Part shown: positions 47,441-59,887 of the stretch, one piece after another
How positions within the stretch are numbered: position 1 is the stretch's first letter
Layout: every line of letters starts with the position of its first letter
Assembly: GCA_028023455.1 (NCBI GenBank)
Contig: JAQFVV010006221.1
Location: 8,725,011-8,789,010, forward strand
Origin: Epiperipatus broadwayi
Lineage: Eukaryota > Onychophora > Udeonychophora > Euonychophora > Peripatidae
Direction: 5' to 3'
DNA length: 64,000 nucleotides
Made by a program: the position numbers and the translations under genes
Notes under the pieces: generated by a model
Told to the model about the DNA's origin: nothing
Database searches by the model: none
The model's input: the letters and a program-made list of their open reading frames with translations, nothing else

Positions 47441-48028
47441 ATAAGCAGAAAACAATCATAATACAGATTCAAATGTATAATACAGGAATGACTTTAATAT
47501 CAGAAACAAAACTAAAAAAAGAAAACAATCAGAAACTGTACAAGTTTTCTCATTAAATGAAGCTTAAAAAAAAACCCATTAAAATGTGTGCATCTATATT
47601 AGTTAGTAGAATGTTTGCAAGTTAAGAAGTAGAGTCAAAAACAATAAATGAATGCCTCAAAGTAAATTATATGCACTAATGCTTACAGTAGAGACAATGG
47701 ATGGGTATGTTTTTTAAAGAGATATATATATGAAAATAATACAATTCATTCTTTTTTCTGAAAATAAATCATTTCGAAAAGTAATTTCTTTCCTTCAGAA
47801 AATTTTCATTTTTTACAACACTAAATTTTAATTGCATTTATATGTTGAACTATTTCTATCATTTAATATTAAATATTGAATGACTATAGAAAAAAATAAC
47901 TTTATTTAACTTTTCCAATTACGTTCAATTGTAACAGCACACCGGTTAATAATATATACATAACGTTTGAATGGCATTAGTCTTTTCTCTTCTTCAGATG
48001 TTGCTGCTCTGATTAATTACAGTAACAT

Positions 48029-48112
48029 CATGGGAATTGAACATAAACCTTTAGATTCTTGGATATTGAATTTTTTAAGATAATGCTCCAACCAACTGAG
48101 CCATTTTGCTAA
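48029..48112 (-). repeat. tRNA-like sequence, decayed
   Basis: Minus strand: AAATGGCTCAGTTGGTTGG (D-arm), AGCATTATCTT (anticodon arm side) and GGTTTATGTTCAATTCCC (T-arm). There is extra sequence between the arms and no good acceptor stem, so a tRNA-derived repeat or dead tRNA is likelier than a functional gene. Confidence 0.4.
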
Positions 48113-48570
48113 AGGTAACAGTCAGTAGAAATGCCATATACTTATGTATGAGGGTCCTCTTGATTTCTCTACTTTGCCCTAAGAGCAAAGTTAATTATTT
48201 TCCAAACATTATGTATATTCACACTAAGCCAATAAACATCACATGACCACCATCTCTTATGCTTGTGTATAGTGAGTTTTGCCTGTTTTATAATCACACT
48301 AGGTTGACTTATGAAATTCTTTGCCTTTATCATGTGAACAGCTTTGTTGAATTTTCTTCTTAGTATCTTTTCCTTTCTATTAAATATTTTTAAATTTTCC
48401 TAATTATTGGTAATATATAATCTTCTACTTTAGACACATCTATTTTCTCTTTTCTAATCATCAGTTTGTGGTCTTGCAATCACTTTTTAATGGGATGCCT
48501 GGTCTTACTAATATACATTCTTCTAAATATTACCAAAATCACACTTTTCTTTATTTTGCCATAATATCCT

Positions 48571-48787
48571 ATAAATACAATTTATCCAAACCACTTCAAA
48601 CACTTTTTAGCAAAACTCTTTATTTGTACATATACATACACCTACGTATTTTATTTTGTTCATTATATCATAGCTCTCATAGCTCTGAAGAAGACTGCAG
48701 GTCAGTCGAAATGTAGGTGTATGTATATGTACAAATAAAGTTTTGCTGAAAGGTGTTTGGAGTGGTTTGGATAAATTGTATTTATAC
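48571..48787. mobile_element. inverted terminal-repeat pair of a Penelope-like element
   Basis: 48571-48655 and 48712-48787 are inverse copies (acaatttatccaaaccactt versus agtggtttggataaattgt, and tttgtacatatacatacacc versus its inverse), with AAATAAAG near each outer side. Between them lies the hammerhead-like motif. On the minus strand this block directly continues the PLE coding fragment 48790-49155, so it is best read as the element's terminal repeats, which in PLEs may be arranged head to head. Confidence 0.55.
48670..48725 (+). ncRNA. candidate hammerhead ribozyme, PLE type
   Basis: CTGAAGA (48685-48691) fits the CTGANGA core. It is followed by stem II GACT-GCAGGTC-AGTC (four pairs), then GAAA (48708-48711), TGTA and GGTGT. 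The minimal stem III would be AT with GT, and the cleavage base an A. Stem I is poorly supported: only about three pairs (GCT with GGT) next to the core. The CTGAAGAAG...GAAAYGT pattern is that of hammerheads reported in Penelope-like elements. Possibly a decayed copy. Confidence 0.5.
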
Positions 48788-48789
48788 AT

Positions 48790-49155
48790 TCTTCTACATT
48801 CACTTATTATTTCATAGATACAGTTTTTGCTTGTCAGCATTTCCAAGTTTAGGCTTCATAGATGTTAAAATATTTCATAGCGTTGTATGGCTCTGGAAAG
48901 CTGTTCTGATGTTATACTGATTACAGATTTTCTTTAATTTGTCTGCTATTCCTGGTATGTATGGATGCCTAACAGTATCAATAATTGTTTTCCTTTTGAT
49001 GGTTCATTTTGTTGTCTGTTTAAGGTTTTCTTAATGACAGCTGATAGATAACCATTCTTTATAAGAGTTTGTTCTATATAGATCTTTTCTTTTTCTAAGT
49101 CACTGGATTTTGAACAAACTTCTTTTAAATAGTCAAAATAAGAATCATAGATCAT
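48790..49155 (-). mobile_element. Penelope-like reverse transcriptase C-terminal fragment
   Basis: Minus-strand translation: YFDYLKEVCSKSSDLEKEK, YIEQTLIKNGYLSAVIKKTL, then after a frameshift PYIPGIADKLKKIC, NQYNIRTAFQSHTTL, and KPKLGNADKQKLY, followed in another frame by CIYEIISECRRMY. The NGYxxxxIxKxL, PYIPGIxxKLKKIC and IRTxFxxxxTL blocks are characteristic of the region between the PLE reverse transcriptase and its GIY-YIG nuclease. The last piece (CIYEI...CRRMY) is the start of GIY-YIG, cut just before the expected YIGET. Frameshifted, dead. Confidence 0.75.
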
Positions 49156-49159
49156 ATGA

Positions 49160-50880
49160 CCCTATTCTCTTAAGCTTGTAAGTTATAAACAATGAGGACT
49201 GCCAATTCCTCAACAAGCTTTGCGATAAATGCTTAGGCAGAGAAAGCATTTAAAATATCTCTGTCAGAAACCCTCCCCAAACCCCTGACCATGGTTTCGT
49301 GCTTTGGCACTCGATCTAACTTCTTTTACTCTTTTTCATAGTGAAAGTATAATTCCATGTTTAGTATCTCAGGCAAACACTAAATTTTAACACTACAAAC
49401 ATATACAAGTCTTAAAAAAGTTCCATTAAAGTTTGTTCTACTTTAAGTATTATACCCAACTGATTAACTTAAACAATCATTACAATCTTTAATTTATCAA
49501 AAGATATTTGATTACAGTCATTGCTTTTACAGTCATTCATTTGCACTGTTATTTTTAGTAATCTGCAATTATTTTCAAATAATCTTCCAAGTATTTGATG
49601 TCAATTTCACATCTCAGAACATTAATAAAAAAAAGTTATGTAGTTTACAATTTTAATATTTAATAAAATAATATAGGCATTATTTATTAATTTTCCATAT
49701 TTTAAAGCTATTGTTTTAAAAAATTACATATACATAAACATCCTCGCATGTGAGGAGCTTTATATGAAAATTTCCATGGTAATTACCATGAATTTGTATA
49801 TACTAATTAAATTAATAATCAACTATTCACCATAGAGATCTTTAAAAAAAAATCCGATTTTTTTTTTAATATGGTGGCCATTTTGTAAAACTATTTCTAT
49901 AATAGGATATCAATATTATCAAAGTAATTCACCCAATACTGTGCAAGATTTACTTATTTTGTAATTAAAACATTTGGATGTTATACAATAATAAACTATA
50001 ATTACAATAAGAAAAAAAAATTGCTTAGTTACACAATTTTGATTGTCTGAAAATAGAATTTGACACACTATAGATAAAGGTAGTTTTCATTGCAAATATA
50101 AACAAATGTGATGATTATGATAATAATAATTTTATTCAGGATATAATTAAAAATAAACTTTCATTATATAAAAAATTTAAGTGCATTAAAAATAGGTCAA
50201 AAAATGTTTACATAATCTTTTAAAGCAATTTTTATTTAATTAATTTCTAATTAATATTTTCAACTGGTTTGCCTCAACATTTCATATGTTGGCTAAGTAA
50301 AGGTTTATTCTGTATGTTAGCTGTAACTTAGCTCACTTTTGCCTGGCGAAGTTCAACATTCCAGACATTGGGTAAGTACTGGTTTATTCTGCATGTTTTG
50401 GTTAATTGTAGCTTAGTGTGCTTAGTCAATGCTCCAACAATGAAGCAAAACAATCACAAATAGAATAAGGAAAAGAGAATAATCAGAATATTAAGTTAAT
50501 ACTTTTGTATCTATAGAAATTTTAATTTCCCTCAAAAAAAAAAAGAAGCCTATCAGTGTATGTACAAATAATAGTAACGATTAACCAACTTACAATACTA
50601 AAACTATGACAACCAACTGTATATTACACTTTTTGATTTAATTTTTAAATTACGATTGTACTGTGTAAAAAAAAAATAACTAAATGGTAAGTCATAAATT
50701 TAATTTTTTTTTTTTACAGTTCATATAAAAAATCTGAAAAAAAAAACACTGATATAAAAACAAAGAGCATTAAAAATAAAATTTAAAATGTACATTATGT
50801 TAATTATATATTTTTCTATATACTTCATTTTAATTTAACTAACCATAATTTTATAGAATATGAACCTCATTCAATTTATT
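49160..50880. other. AT-rich DNA, nothing recognised
   Basis: A few short palindromes (ttccatggtaattaccatg near 49770). A partly repeated 'ttcaacat ... taagtactggtttattctg' unit occurs near 50265 and 50350. No gene called. Confidence 0.35.
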
Positions 50881-50887
50881 AAATTCA

Positions 50888-51175
50888 AAATAGTTATTAA
50901 TATTTACTAAGGCAATAAACCTTTAAGCATGTGCGCTTGAAAATGCGAAGGTAGGGACCTCTATAGGTTTTAACCACAAGCTTACGCTTTGGAAGCGTAA
51001 GCTTGTGGTTAAGGCTTGTAGAGGTTGCTACCTTCGCAGCTTGTGGTTAAGACCTGTAGAGGTCCCTACCTTTGCATTTTCAAGCGCACATGCTTAAAGG
51101 TTTATTGCCTTAGTAAATATTACTTACGTAATGAATGGTGCAATGGTGCGTTAAATAAATTTATAATTACAACTT
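50888..51175. mobile_element. foldback element, family F, most complete copy
   Basis: Left arm aatatttactaaggcaataa, gcatgtgcgcttgaaaatgc, ggtagggacctctatagg, ttaaccacaagcttacgc; right arm is the inverse, ending ttagtaaatattacttacg. The centre is a second palindrome around the cttacgctttggaagcgtaag junction, with a third partial copy of the acaagctt/gtagagg block, so the element is internally reiterated. The right flank (gcgttaaataaatttataat) is the outer end shared with 21495. Confidence 0.7.
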
Positions 51176-51659
51176 TAAAATAGTTATTGTAAATTTAAAC
51201 ATTATTGTTTTTTTGTTTTAATTACAGAAATTGAAATACTTTTATTATACACTATATTTACACACATGTTAATACTTTTTTTAATTATTTTTTTAATAAA
51301 ATGTTTATGCATTAATTATCATTTTTTTTTAATTAAGCTTTTTTTTTTATAATTGTTTACTTCTTTTCTTCTCTTAAGTTGTAATTCTGTAGTAAGTGTT
51401 TTACCCACTCATAAAAAATATATTTTGTTTTAAACTTTCAATATCTAACTGAGCATGCTTTTGGCCTATCAATCAAATTCATAGCACTCAAACTCAGCAG
51501 CTAAATGAGTCTAATAAAAACAACAGGAGAAATTAATTTGAAGAAAACACTAAAAATCCTTTAAAAAAATTGTGGATAAGCTTCAATGGTCTTAATATTA
51601 GAGAAAAATTTCAAACAAAAAAAAAAAAAGATTTTATTTGATTTAAAATAATATAATAA

Positions 51660-51855
51660 TCTTAAACTGGATTCCAAAAGATTGTAAAAGACCCAGAGAG
51701 AGACCACTTGTGAGATGGATGGATGAAATAAGAAAGTGTGCAGGGGTGATGTGGAGAAAAGAAGCTAAAGATCAGAGATGGTTTGAACTTTGAAAGATCT
51801 TCATCCCTGTAGTGGATTGATAATGGTTGATGATGGTGATGATGATGATGACATA
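51660..51855 (+). mobile_element. RTE-type LINE 3' tail
   Basis: Plus strand: LNWIPKDCKRPRERP, VRWMDEIRKCAG, VMWRRKEAKDQRWFEL-stop in near-continuous frame, then a gatcttcatccctgtagtgg block and (GAT)n at 51836-51851. Well preserved; gives the clearest reading of the protein tail and shows that the elements end in a GAT microsatellite rather than poly(A). Confidence 0.8.
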
Positions 51856-52770
51856 AATTATACAATATACTGTAGAATAAAATAATCTTTATTATCAAAT
51901 ACCTTTAAGTCACTATATTATAATAACAAAAAATAATATCTATTATTGAATAACTTTATTTTAATATACAGTATTGTAAAACCAAGAAATAACTTTTATC
52001 AAATATATTTAGCACAGTATTTTGATAATAAAGAAATAATATCTATCCCTGAATATTTTTAAATAGAAATACTATAGAACCAAGCAGTAACATCTATTAC
52101 GTGTAGTTTTAGATTGATTTAATATCTTTAATTGAATACATTGTTAATCAAACAGAAACTATTATCTATAATCCAACATCTTTCACATAGAATACTCAAT
52201 AATTAACAAACAACATCTGATATTAGATAACTTTAATATAGTCTAGCCCAAAACTAAAAAATAGGATTTATTCATTTTATTGTACAATCAAAAAAGTAAT
52301 ATCTATCATCAAATATTTTTAATTTGATAGATATAAAGAAAACTTTACAAGTAAAAGCGAATCCTTTGTTGTTTATAATTGTTGTTTTATCTTTTTTAAA
52401 AAATTAAACATAAAATAAAAGTTTAAAAAAAAATCCCTCTTACTAATAAGTTTAGAAAAATGTGAAACATTGAAATGAAAAAATATTAGCAATACTGATA
52501 TATATAAAATAAATATAAAATGGCGAGTAATATAAATAGGAACTGTTATATAATTAGTTTCGTAACAATTATCAAAATATACTCTTTTTTATCCTATTTG
52601 CATTCAGCATTTATTATTCAAAACAGTTACAATTTTGGGAAGAGATTATTTAATAAGACATTTTAAAGATTTAAATTAAAAAAAACTGAAAAATCGATTT
52701 GTGTTAAATGTTTAACATTTTTTTTTTTGGCATGTTTTGTATAAAACTGTCTAAATAAATAATTATGTGA

Positions 52771-52873
52771 CAAGCGTTGATGGCCTAGCGGTTAGCATAG
52801 CAGCCTTCCAAGCAGCAGGCTCAGGTTCGTTTCCCGGTCAATGCATTTGACATGTGAAAAAAATAATAATTAT
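52771..52873 (+). mobile_element. tRNA-derived SINE, subfamily B
   Basis: CAAGCGTTGATGGCCTAGCG, GTTAGCATAGCAGCCTTCC, AAGCAGCAGGCTCAGG, TTCGTTTCCCGGTCAATGC, ATTTGACATGTG, A run and an AAT-rich tail. attatgtga occurs on both sides (about 52762-52770 and 52874-52882). Confidence 0.85.
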
Positions 52874-52882
52874 TATTATGTG

Positions 52883-54280
52883 ATATAGAGCACCCAATGG
52901 CTCATTCAATTCAACATTTCTATCTATTGTCGTTTTTTTTAATACTTTCCTTAGCTGAGAGTCATCCAGTAATCTTTAAGTTCTTGTGCCCACTCCTCTA
53001 ACTCAATGTGTGCACAAATTCTTAATGGTTCATTATATTTTTTATAAATTCATTATGGAAAACTAACAACAATTAAATATTCAAGTGATCATTTTTAGAA
53101 TGATAAATGACTGTTGATCATAGTACGACTGTTTATTATTATTATTTTAAATTTAGATCCTATCAAACTCCTGAGCCCATAATGAATCGAATACATAGCA
53201 TCAATATTTATAAATTTCCCTCATTTACTGTTAAAATAAACTTACATATATACCAAAATATAATTTTTTATGAAAAGACAAAAAGAGAGAGAGAAAAAAG
53301 ACTTCCGGAAAAGATAGTAAGATCTTTACATCAACAAAATAGTTGCAGTAAAGAATAATACAATTAGATATGTATAACTTTAGTTTTTAATAATAAATGT
53401 CTTTCTACCTTCTTTTTGACATTACTTTTATAATTTATTTATAAAATTGATGATATATTTTTATATCTTATAAAAATGTCATCAACATTTAAAAATAAAA
53501 TAAATAAAAAAAATCATTTTCATAAAAATTATTCTTAATATTTTTTTGCCATCAACCAAAATAAACAACTCTAAAGAAATTCAATGAGTTTTTATAATGA
53601 AAAATAAAACAATATGTATTTTAGAGAAAATCAATTTTCTAACTTCAAAAGAAAATGTTGAACAAAAATGCGTATATCATCTTTTATTTCTACTTTAGAA
53701 AAAAAAACCTGCAATAATAAATGAGATTCTTAAAATATAATTATATAAAAAAACTATTGAAAATTAAATGAATATACGAGAATTAGATAAAATAATATTG
53801 CAATATAACACTTTTAAAAATAAAATGATAGCTAATTCTTTTTATATATAAGATTGTTTTCCACTTGTGTTAGAAGATAAATTTTTATTTTTTTCTTATT
53901 GAGTAACAATAATTAAAGAAAGTTGCACAGATGCAAATTACTCTTGCTGCCATAAAACTCATTTCTGGATAAGCGTAAAAAATAATCAAATGGTTTGTTG
54001 CTCAGAAGATCATATGACATTTGAATACCGGAAGTGACAATACTATGTTATGATGCAGGGACCCTTAGCTCTTGAATCCACCACTCAACAGACAAACTAA
54101 ATTACATTGTGTGATAAGCAAAATAAAATTAATGATGTTTTGACAAAAAATGAATTTAAAGCCAGTGCAAAAAGTATATAACTTAAAAACTTCTAGAACC
54201 TACTGGACGATGTTTTAAATATAAATGTTTCATTTTACAGACGTCAATTCTTTTATTCTTCTGCATTTCAATGCTTTTTC
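52883..54280. other. AT-rich DNA, nothing recognised
   Basis: The frame at 53107-53358 has a charged KTKREREKR piece but no family match; treated as chance. Confidence 0.4.
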
Positions 54281-54293
54281 ATCATCACCTAGA

Positions 54294-54948
54294 TAAATAA
54301 GCATTTATTATATATAGCACATGTTTAAGTTTCATTTGAGAATGACGTTTAGTAAATTCTAGATAATTTCGTCGACATCATTCATTCAGACGTTGTAAAC
54401 AGTAATTTAAGGTGAGTGGTCTATCCTCACATTTTCACTTCCAGTACTTAAGATTTTCCCATATATAAGCATTTGGGTTGGATAGAATAAGTGGATTCAT
54501 TTTATTCTTTCCTAAATACTATATCTTGTGTTGGGAGTCAAAGTATTCATTTATTATTAACACTCGTAAAAAACACATGCACAATAGCTTGACAGGCTGA
54601 TCTTTAATGTATTACTATTTATAAACATGTGCTATATAAAACAAATGCGTATTTACATATGTCTAAGTTTCATTTGAGAATGATGTTTAGTAAATTCTAG
54701 ATAATTTCGCCGACGTCATTCACTCAGACATCGTAAACAGTAATTTAAGGTGAGTGGTCTATCCTCACACTTTCACTTCCAGTACTTAAGATTTGCCCAT
54801 ATATAAGCATTTGGGTTGGATAGAATAAGTGGATTCATTTTATTCTTTCCTAAATACTATATCTTGTGTTGGGAGTCAAAGTATTCATTTATTATTAACA
54901 CTCGTAAAAAGCGCATGCACAATAGTTTGATAGGCTGATCTTTAATGT
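54294..54948 (+). mobile_element. tandem-dimer element with 13-bp target duplications
   Basis: Two direct copies of a 338-bp unit (aagtttcatttgagaatga at 54327 and 54665), about 95 percent alike by eye. Exact duplication atcatcacctaga at 54281-54293 and 54949-54961. Each unit contains cacttccagtacttaagatt, gcatttgggttggatagaa, gtggattcattttattctt and ggctgatctttaatgtat. The same family is nested in the LINE at 62307-63003. No reading frame, no TIR: structure suggests retrotransposition of a multimeric or circular template. Confidence 0.75.
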
Positions 54949-54961
54949 ATCATCACCTAGA

Positions 54962-57420
54962 GTAAATTTGAATTCAACATTTTATTTTGGTATTAAAAGC
55001 TTTTATTATGAATCAATAAATTATATTTGATTTATTAGAAATATGGAATTATAAACAAAAAAACATCCTTAAAAAATCATATTTGAATTTTGCAAATATA
55101 CACAAAATATATAAAGTGAAGATCATAATAAGATCAATTAACTGTTTTTTACTGGATGATAATTGATTAAAAAAATAAAATTAATAAAATCTTTGTTGAT
55201 CAAAGTTCTTTTGTAAAACAATCAAAATAATGTTAAGTCATTATAAATCTATGAAATTTTGTTGTAAAATTTAAAATAGTATTTATAATTATTAAAATAT
55301 CACAAAAGTACCACACTACTATGTTTAGCAAACCATTACCAAACTTAGTTTCCTTTGTTACAATGGGTGTATATTTTTATTTTTAAATAATTATTATACA
55401 AATATTTTGTAAAAATAATCATAGATATTTAAATAACTATGAAAAACATACTGCTTTTATGTACATCATTAACAATAATTAAAAGAGAAGTTCATTACCA
55501 ATCAATGTCATGATATATGGAATTTAGTTCATTTGTAGTTTGTTTTAGTTTTAGAATACTGACTTCTTCAGATTTTTTTAAACTAATAAATCAATATATT
55601 TTAGTTTTATAAAATCTTAAAAAAAACCCTGGGCTGTTTTCCCATAGGATTAAAAATATTAATATAAACATTGCATGGTTTTGAAAAATAAATAGTAGAT
55701 CCCCCCCCCCCTTAAGCAACATATAGTTTAATATTAATAATAAAGATGATAAGAATTTTCATTTTATTTGTAGGAAAAAATCTTCAAACACTTTGCTGTT
55801 TGATTTGAAGTGATAAAAGTCAAGTTTGGAGCATCCTTTCATGTTAAAATGTTTTTATTTCATGTGTACTTACTCTTTTAAAAAAAATAGTAGAAATGAT
55901 AAAGACATGAATTGGGACAATTTTTATTTTCTTTTTCTACATACATCTTAAATTTCAATACTCATGACCTGTAAGCAAGGAACATACTTAAACATTGCAC
56001 TTGCATCTTGTAAATGTGAGAAAAAAGTTCTCTATAAACATTTTATCATTTGCTCTCTAGAATGACTATATTTCAAAATTCTATTTAAAAAAATTCTACA
56101 TGCAATTAGTCGCCAGTGAGGAGACTTTGTAAATATTGTTTTGTGTTTGTAATTTTCATTTTTTTTTTTTAAAAAGTTGCTTGTACAACTAAATTCATAT
56201 CTATATTATTGATTCATGTTTTTTTTCTTCTTCTTTATTGGTGTAATAGTTGCAATGTGAATTATAATGCAAATGTTACGATTTGTATTTGAAACCATTC
56301 TTAAGAAAATTATTTTATGTTATAATTATTGTTCCAAATTTGATTTTCTTTAATTATGAGCATTATTCACAATAAGTATTATAATATTTGTAATAAAAAA
56401 ATATATAACCATAAAATTGTAAATAATGGAAAAATAAAATTAGTTTTGTTTAGAATAACTTCTAACTGAATGCATTGCTGTTTTAAAAAAAAAACAACGA
56501 TCTACTTTTATAATAAATTCATTTGATTTTTTTTTTTTTTTGTAAGCATTACTTACAAAAAATATTAAAATATTTGTTGTTTTTTTTTTTTTAAAAACTA
56601 TAGGTTAAAAAATTGGAGAAATAAAATTATTTACATTCAGACTGCAATCAATATGAGACACTTCTAAACCCTAAAAAATGACATAAAACTTATACTATAT
56701 GACAAAAATTTCAAACTAATTTGATTTTTGTAAAATATAGACATACCTAGGAAGATATTCAGATGGATACCTGTTCAATTAAAAAAATTATATTAAATCA
56801 AAATATATGAAGATTTCTTTCAGTATCACACACTGGTTGCAGTCGCTAAGTCAAAATTAAATTACTAAATTTTTTAGTCTGTCAATTGTATCATTTTTAT
56901 ATATAAAAAAGTACACATAACATGTTCTATTTCTATTTCTTTTTTTTTTTTTTTATATAACACATTACTTTTCTTATTTTCATTTGTTAACAATAACAAA
57001 AAGTTATCACTTAATATTTTCAGTAGTGGTTTGATGATTACCCCAAGTTTCAACAAATGTTCCAGAGTGCATATTAAATGTTTACCAAAACTATTATTGC
57101 TTCAAAAAACTAAGACCAATGCTAAAAGACTTTAAAATTAAAAAAACAAAATATCTGAAAATTATATAATTCCATAAGATTGTGACATATAATAAATCAA
57201 AACTTATGGGTAACATTAGATCAATATACTTTCATGTCAACTGGTCACAGTAACATATGAAAAGAAGACCTGCATAGTTGAGTACAGTATGTATTCGAAA
57301 GCTAAAATCCCACGGATTGCAGCCCAATGGTCATTACTTATACTTGACCATCTTAAGACCTCCTTGGGCAATAAACCACTCATCTATTTTTTTCTTAAAA
57401 AAAAAAACATTACACACACT
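54962..57420. other. AT-rich DNA, nothing recognised
   Basis: Homopolymer runs (C10 near 55699, T runs near 56160, 56528, 56580 and 56940). No gene or repeat family seen. Confidence 0.4.
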
Positions 57421-57424
57421 CACA

Positions 57425-57625
57425 GTAGAAATTTTAAACTGAATTCCAAGAGACTGTAAAAGACCTAGAAAGATACTACATGTGAGATGGATGGATGAAA
57501 TAAGGATGCATACTGAGGTGAAGTGAGGCAGAGAAATTAGAAATCGGAGAAGACGGATTGAACTTGGAGAGATCTTCATCCTGGAGTGGGTCGATAATGA
57601 GTGAAAACGATGTTGATGATGAATT
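57425..57625 (+). mobile_element. RTE-type LINE 3' tail
   Basis: Plus strand aligns with 51660-51855: LNxIPRDCKRPRK, VRWMDEIR, then the RNRRRRIELGEIFILEW-like end and a decayed GAT run (gatgttgatgatgaat). The minus frame 57334-57663 is a shadow. Confidence 0.7.
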
Positions 57626-57639
57626 TGAGGTAAAAACAA

Positions 57640-59880
57640 TTTACCTACTTGTTCTGCGATCAATTTTTCCCTCTTGATAAGAAATTTCTTATTTTATTTT
57701 TTTTTGTAATTCCACAATTTAAACTGATATCTGGTTCATTAGGAAAACGCCCATTCAAATCATTTCTTTTATAGAATATTTAGACGGGTAAGCTAATTAC
57801 ATAGCCAACTAATAATAAAAGCAAAGATATATATATATTATTTTCATTTTCATTTTGTTTTAGATCATTAACTTGACTGAAGCAAGATTTTTTTTTTTTG
57901 TAACAACAAGTTTTAATCCTCTAATTTTGCAAGAGATTAACAGAAAGATTCTCTTTTGAATAAAAGGTTTATATTTCATAAGACAATTCTTGCTAAAAAG
58001 ATGAACACTGAATTGCAAAGAAAAGGAAGTTCGCGAATAATCTTCTAAATGATTCCTGATTTTTAATTCTCAAGCTCTCAAGTGGCACTTTACACGTTTA
58101 ATAATCTAAAGAGAAAAATCAGTTGCACATGCTATTAACAATTTTATTAAATTGCATCCTGGGAGAATGAATTACTAGATCAATAGAAGAAATCGTCTGT
58201 AACATGAACAAACAATCAGTTTTCACAATAATATATATAAAATAGAACCCCATATTAATCAAAGAATAAATTAATCAAAAAATCGTTAGTCAAGCACACG
58301 CGCACAAAATATATATATCATTCATTTAATTTCAGGAATTAAAACCGTGAAAAATTTTAAAGAAGAGTTGAAATATTTTTAATTCAAGTTTATTTAAATA
58401 TAGATGAAATTATCTTTGAAACTTTTCATTTAGAACAAATTTGAAAATATTTTTTAAAAAAAGATTTAAGATGGACTAGTGATTAAAAGTGTTATAATCA
58501 GTTTTTTTTTTTTTTACAAGTGATGTAACAAAGTAATAACCAAAAAATAAATTACTCATTATTTTTTTTATTAACTAATAAAAACCTACAATATAAATGC
58601 TACGAGTTCATATATATATATTGAGTGAAATTTTACCCAGATGCAAAGAGCTATTAAAAATCCATGAATCACAGCTCAACACCATTACTTCAGGTGCTCA
58701 AACGTCATATACTCTCCCTAGCGAGAAATTCTACTATTAATAAAATATATCTTAATCTGACAACTGGTTTCAAATTTTAAACTCGCAAGAGCTATTAAAA
58801 ATCCACGAATAGCTCAGCTCTATACTCAAATGTCATATAATCTCCCAGCGACAAATTATATTATTGATGAAATATATTCTTCATCTGATAACTGGTCTTT
58901 GATAATAAAATATATTCAATTTACATTCTAACCTATAATCAAAACGAAATCACACTTTTTTATATTAGTTTTAACACTTAATATCATCATAATAACATAC
59001 AAACAACAGCAATGTTCTTAATATAAAAAAGGCAAAACAAATAAAATTTATTTTAAATAAGAGTTATTTTAACAAATGAATTAAAACTAAATGGTATATA
59101 GGCATTCCATGGTAATTTAATACGTTTTTTAGAATTTGCTTTACTATATTTCACTCAATATAATAACTGTTTCTAAATAGTGATTTAACAATAAAATCTT
59201 CTGTGCATTAATGAATAAAGTTTTACATAGTTATTTAAACCCTTATAGTGACAACCATTCTTTAGAGATTGATTGATCATAAAGACTTTTTTAAACGTAC
59301 GTTTAATGGGTGAGTTTATATTACTGTCACGTGTCACATCCGTATTGTTGTATTTCTAAAAATTCAGTCTTAAAAAAAAACTATTAACGTATACTAAAAA
59401 TGAAAAATCTCAATTTAACAACTCCTAATTAGTTTTGGTTCACAGATTTTTCAGTGAAGATTTTGAACCAGTTTTAAATCTAAAGTCTTCACTGATAAAT
59501 TTCCTAGTCTGAACAACTGCATATAAAGACAACACTACTAAGTATTCTTTAATTATCCAAGCTTTCAATAATATATGGTTCTTCAGCAACTAGAATAAAG
59601 AGTTCCATTCCTGAAAGCTTATTTGAATGTTCCAATTCATATTAAACTATATTTTGGATCCATAAGTTCTTTGTTTATGTTAGCATGGTAGATATATGAT
59701 ATTTTCAATTTTTTTAGGAGATTAAACAAATGTACTTATGATTGCTGTTTGCTAAGCATATATCAACTTAGATTAGCCAGAAAAAATAATATATCACACT
59801 GCTTACCATTAAATTTTGCAGCAGTGTTTTGTAATATACAAGTAGTGCTGTTAAAAATTTAATGATAGGAGTGTGATATT
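57640..59880. other. AT-rich DNA with an unclassified repeat
   Basis: At 58650-58770 and 58785-58910 a block recurs in direct order: 'gagctattaaaaatcca', gctca, caaacgtcatatactctccc, gcgac/gagaaatt, atctgacaactggt. Scattered similar phrases (ggtcatatgatatttg near 20580, cagaagatcatatgacatttg near 54005, 41850, 25050) suggest a dispersed family that I cannot classify. The remainder shows nothing recognisable. Confidence 0.4.
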
Positions 59881-59887
59881 TGTTGTA

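Noticed and set aside
53107-53358. Open frame with a basic KTKREREKR segment
   Set aside because: A GA-rich low-complexity run explains it; no domain and no support from neighbours.
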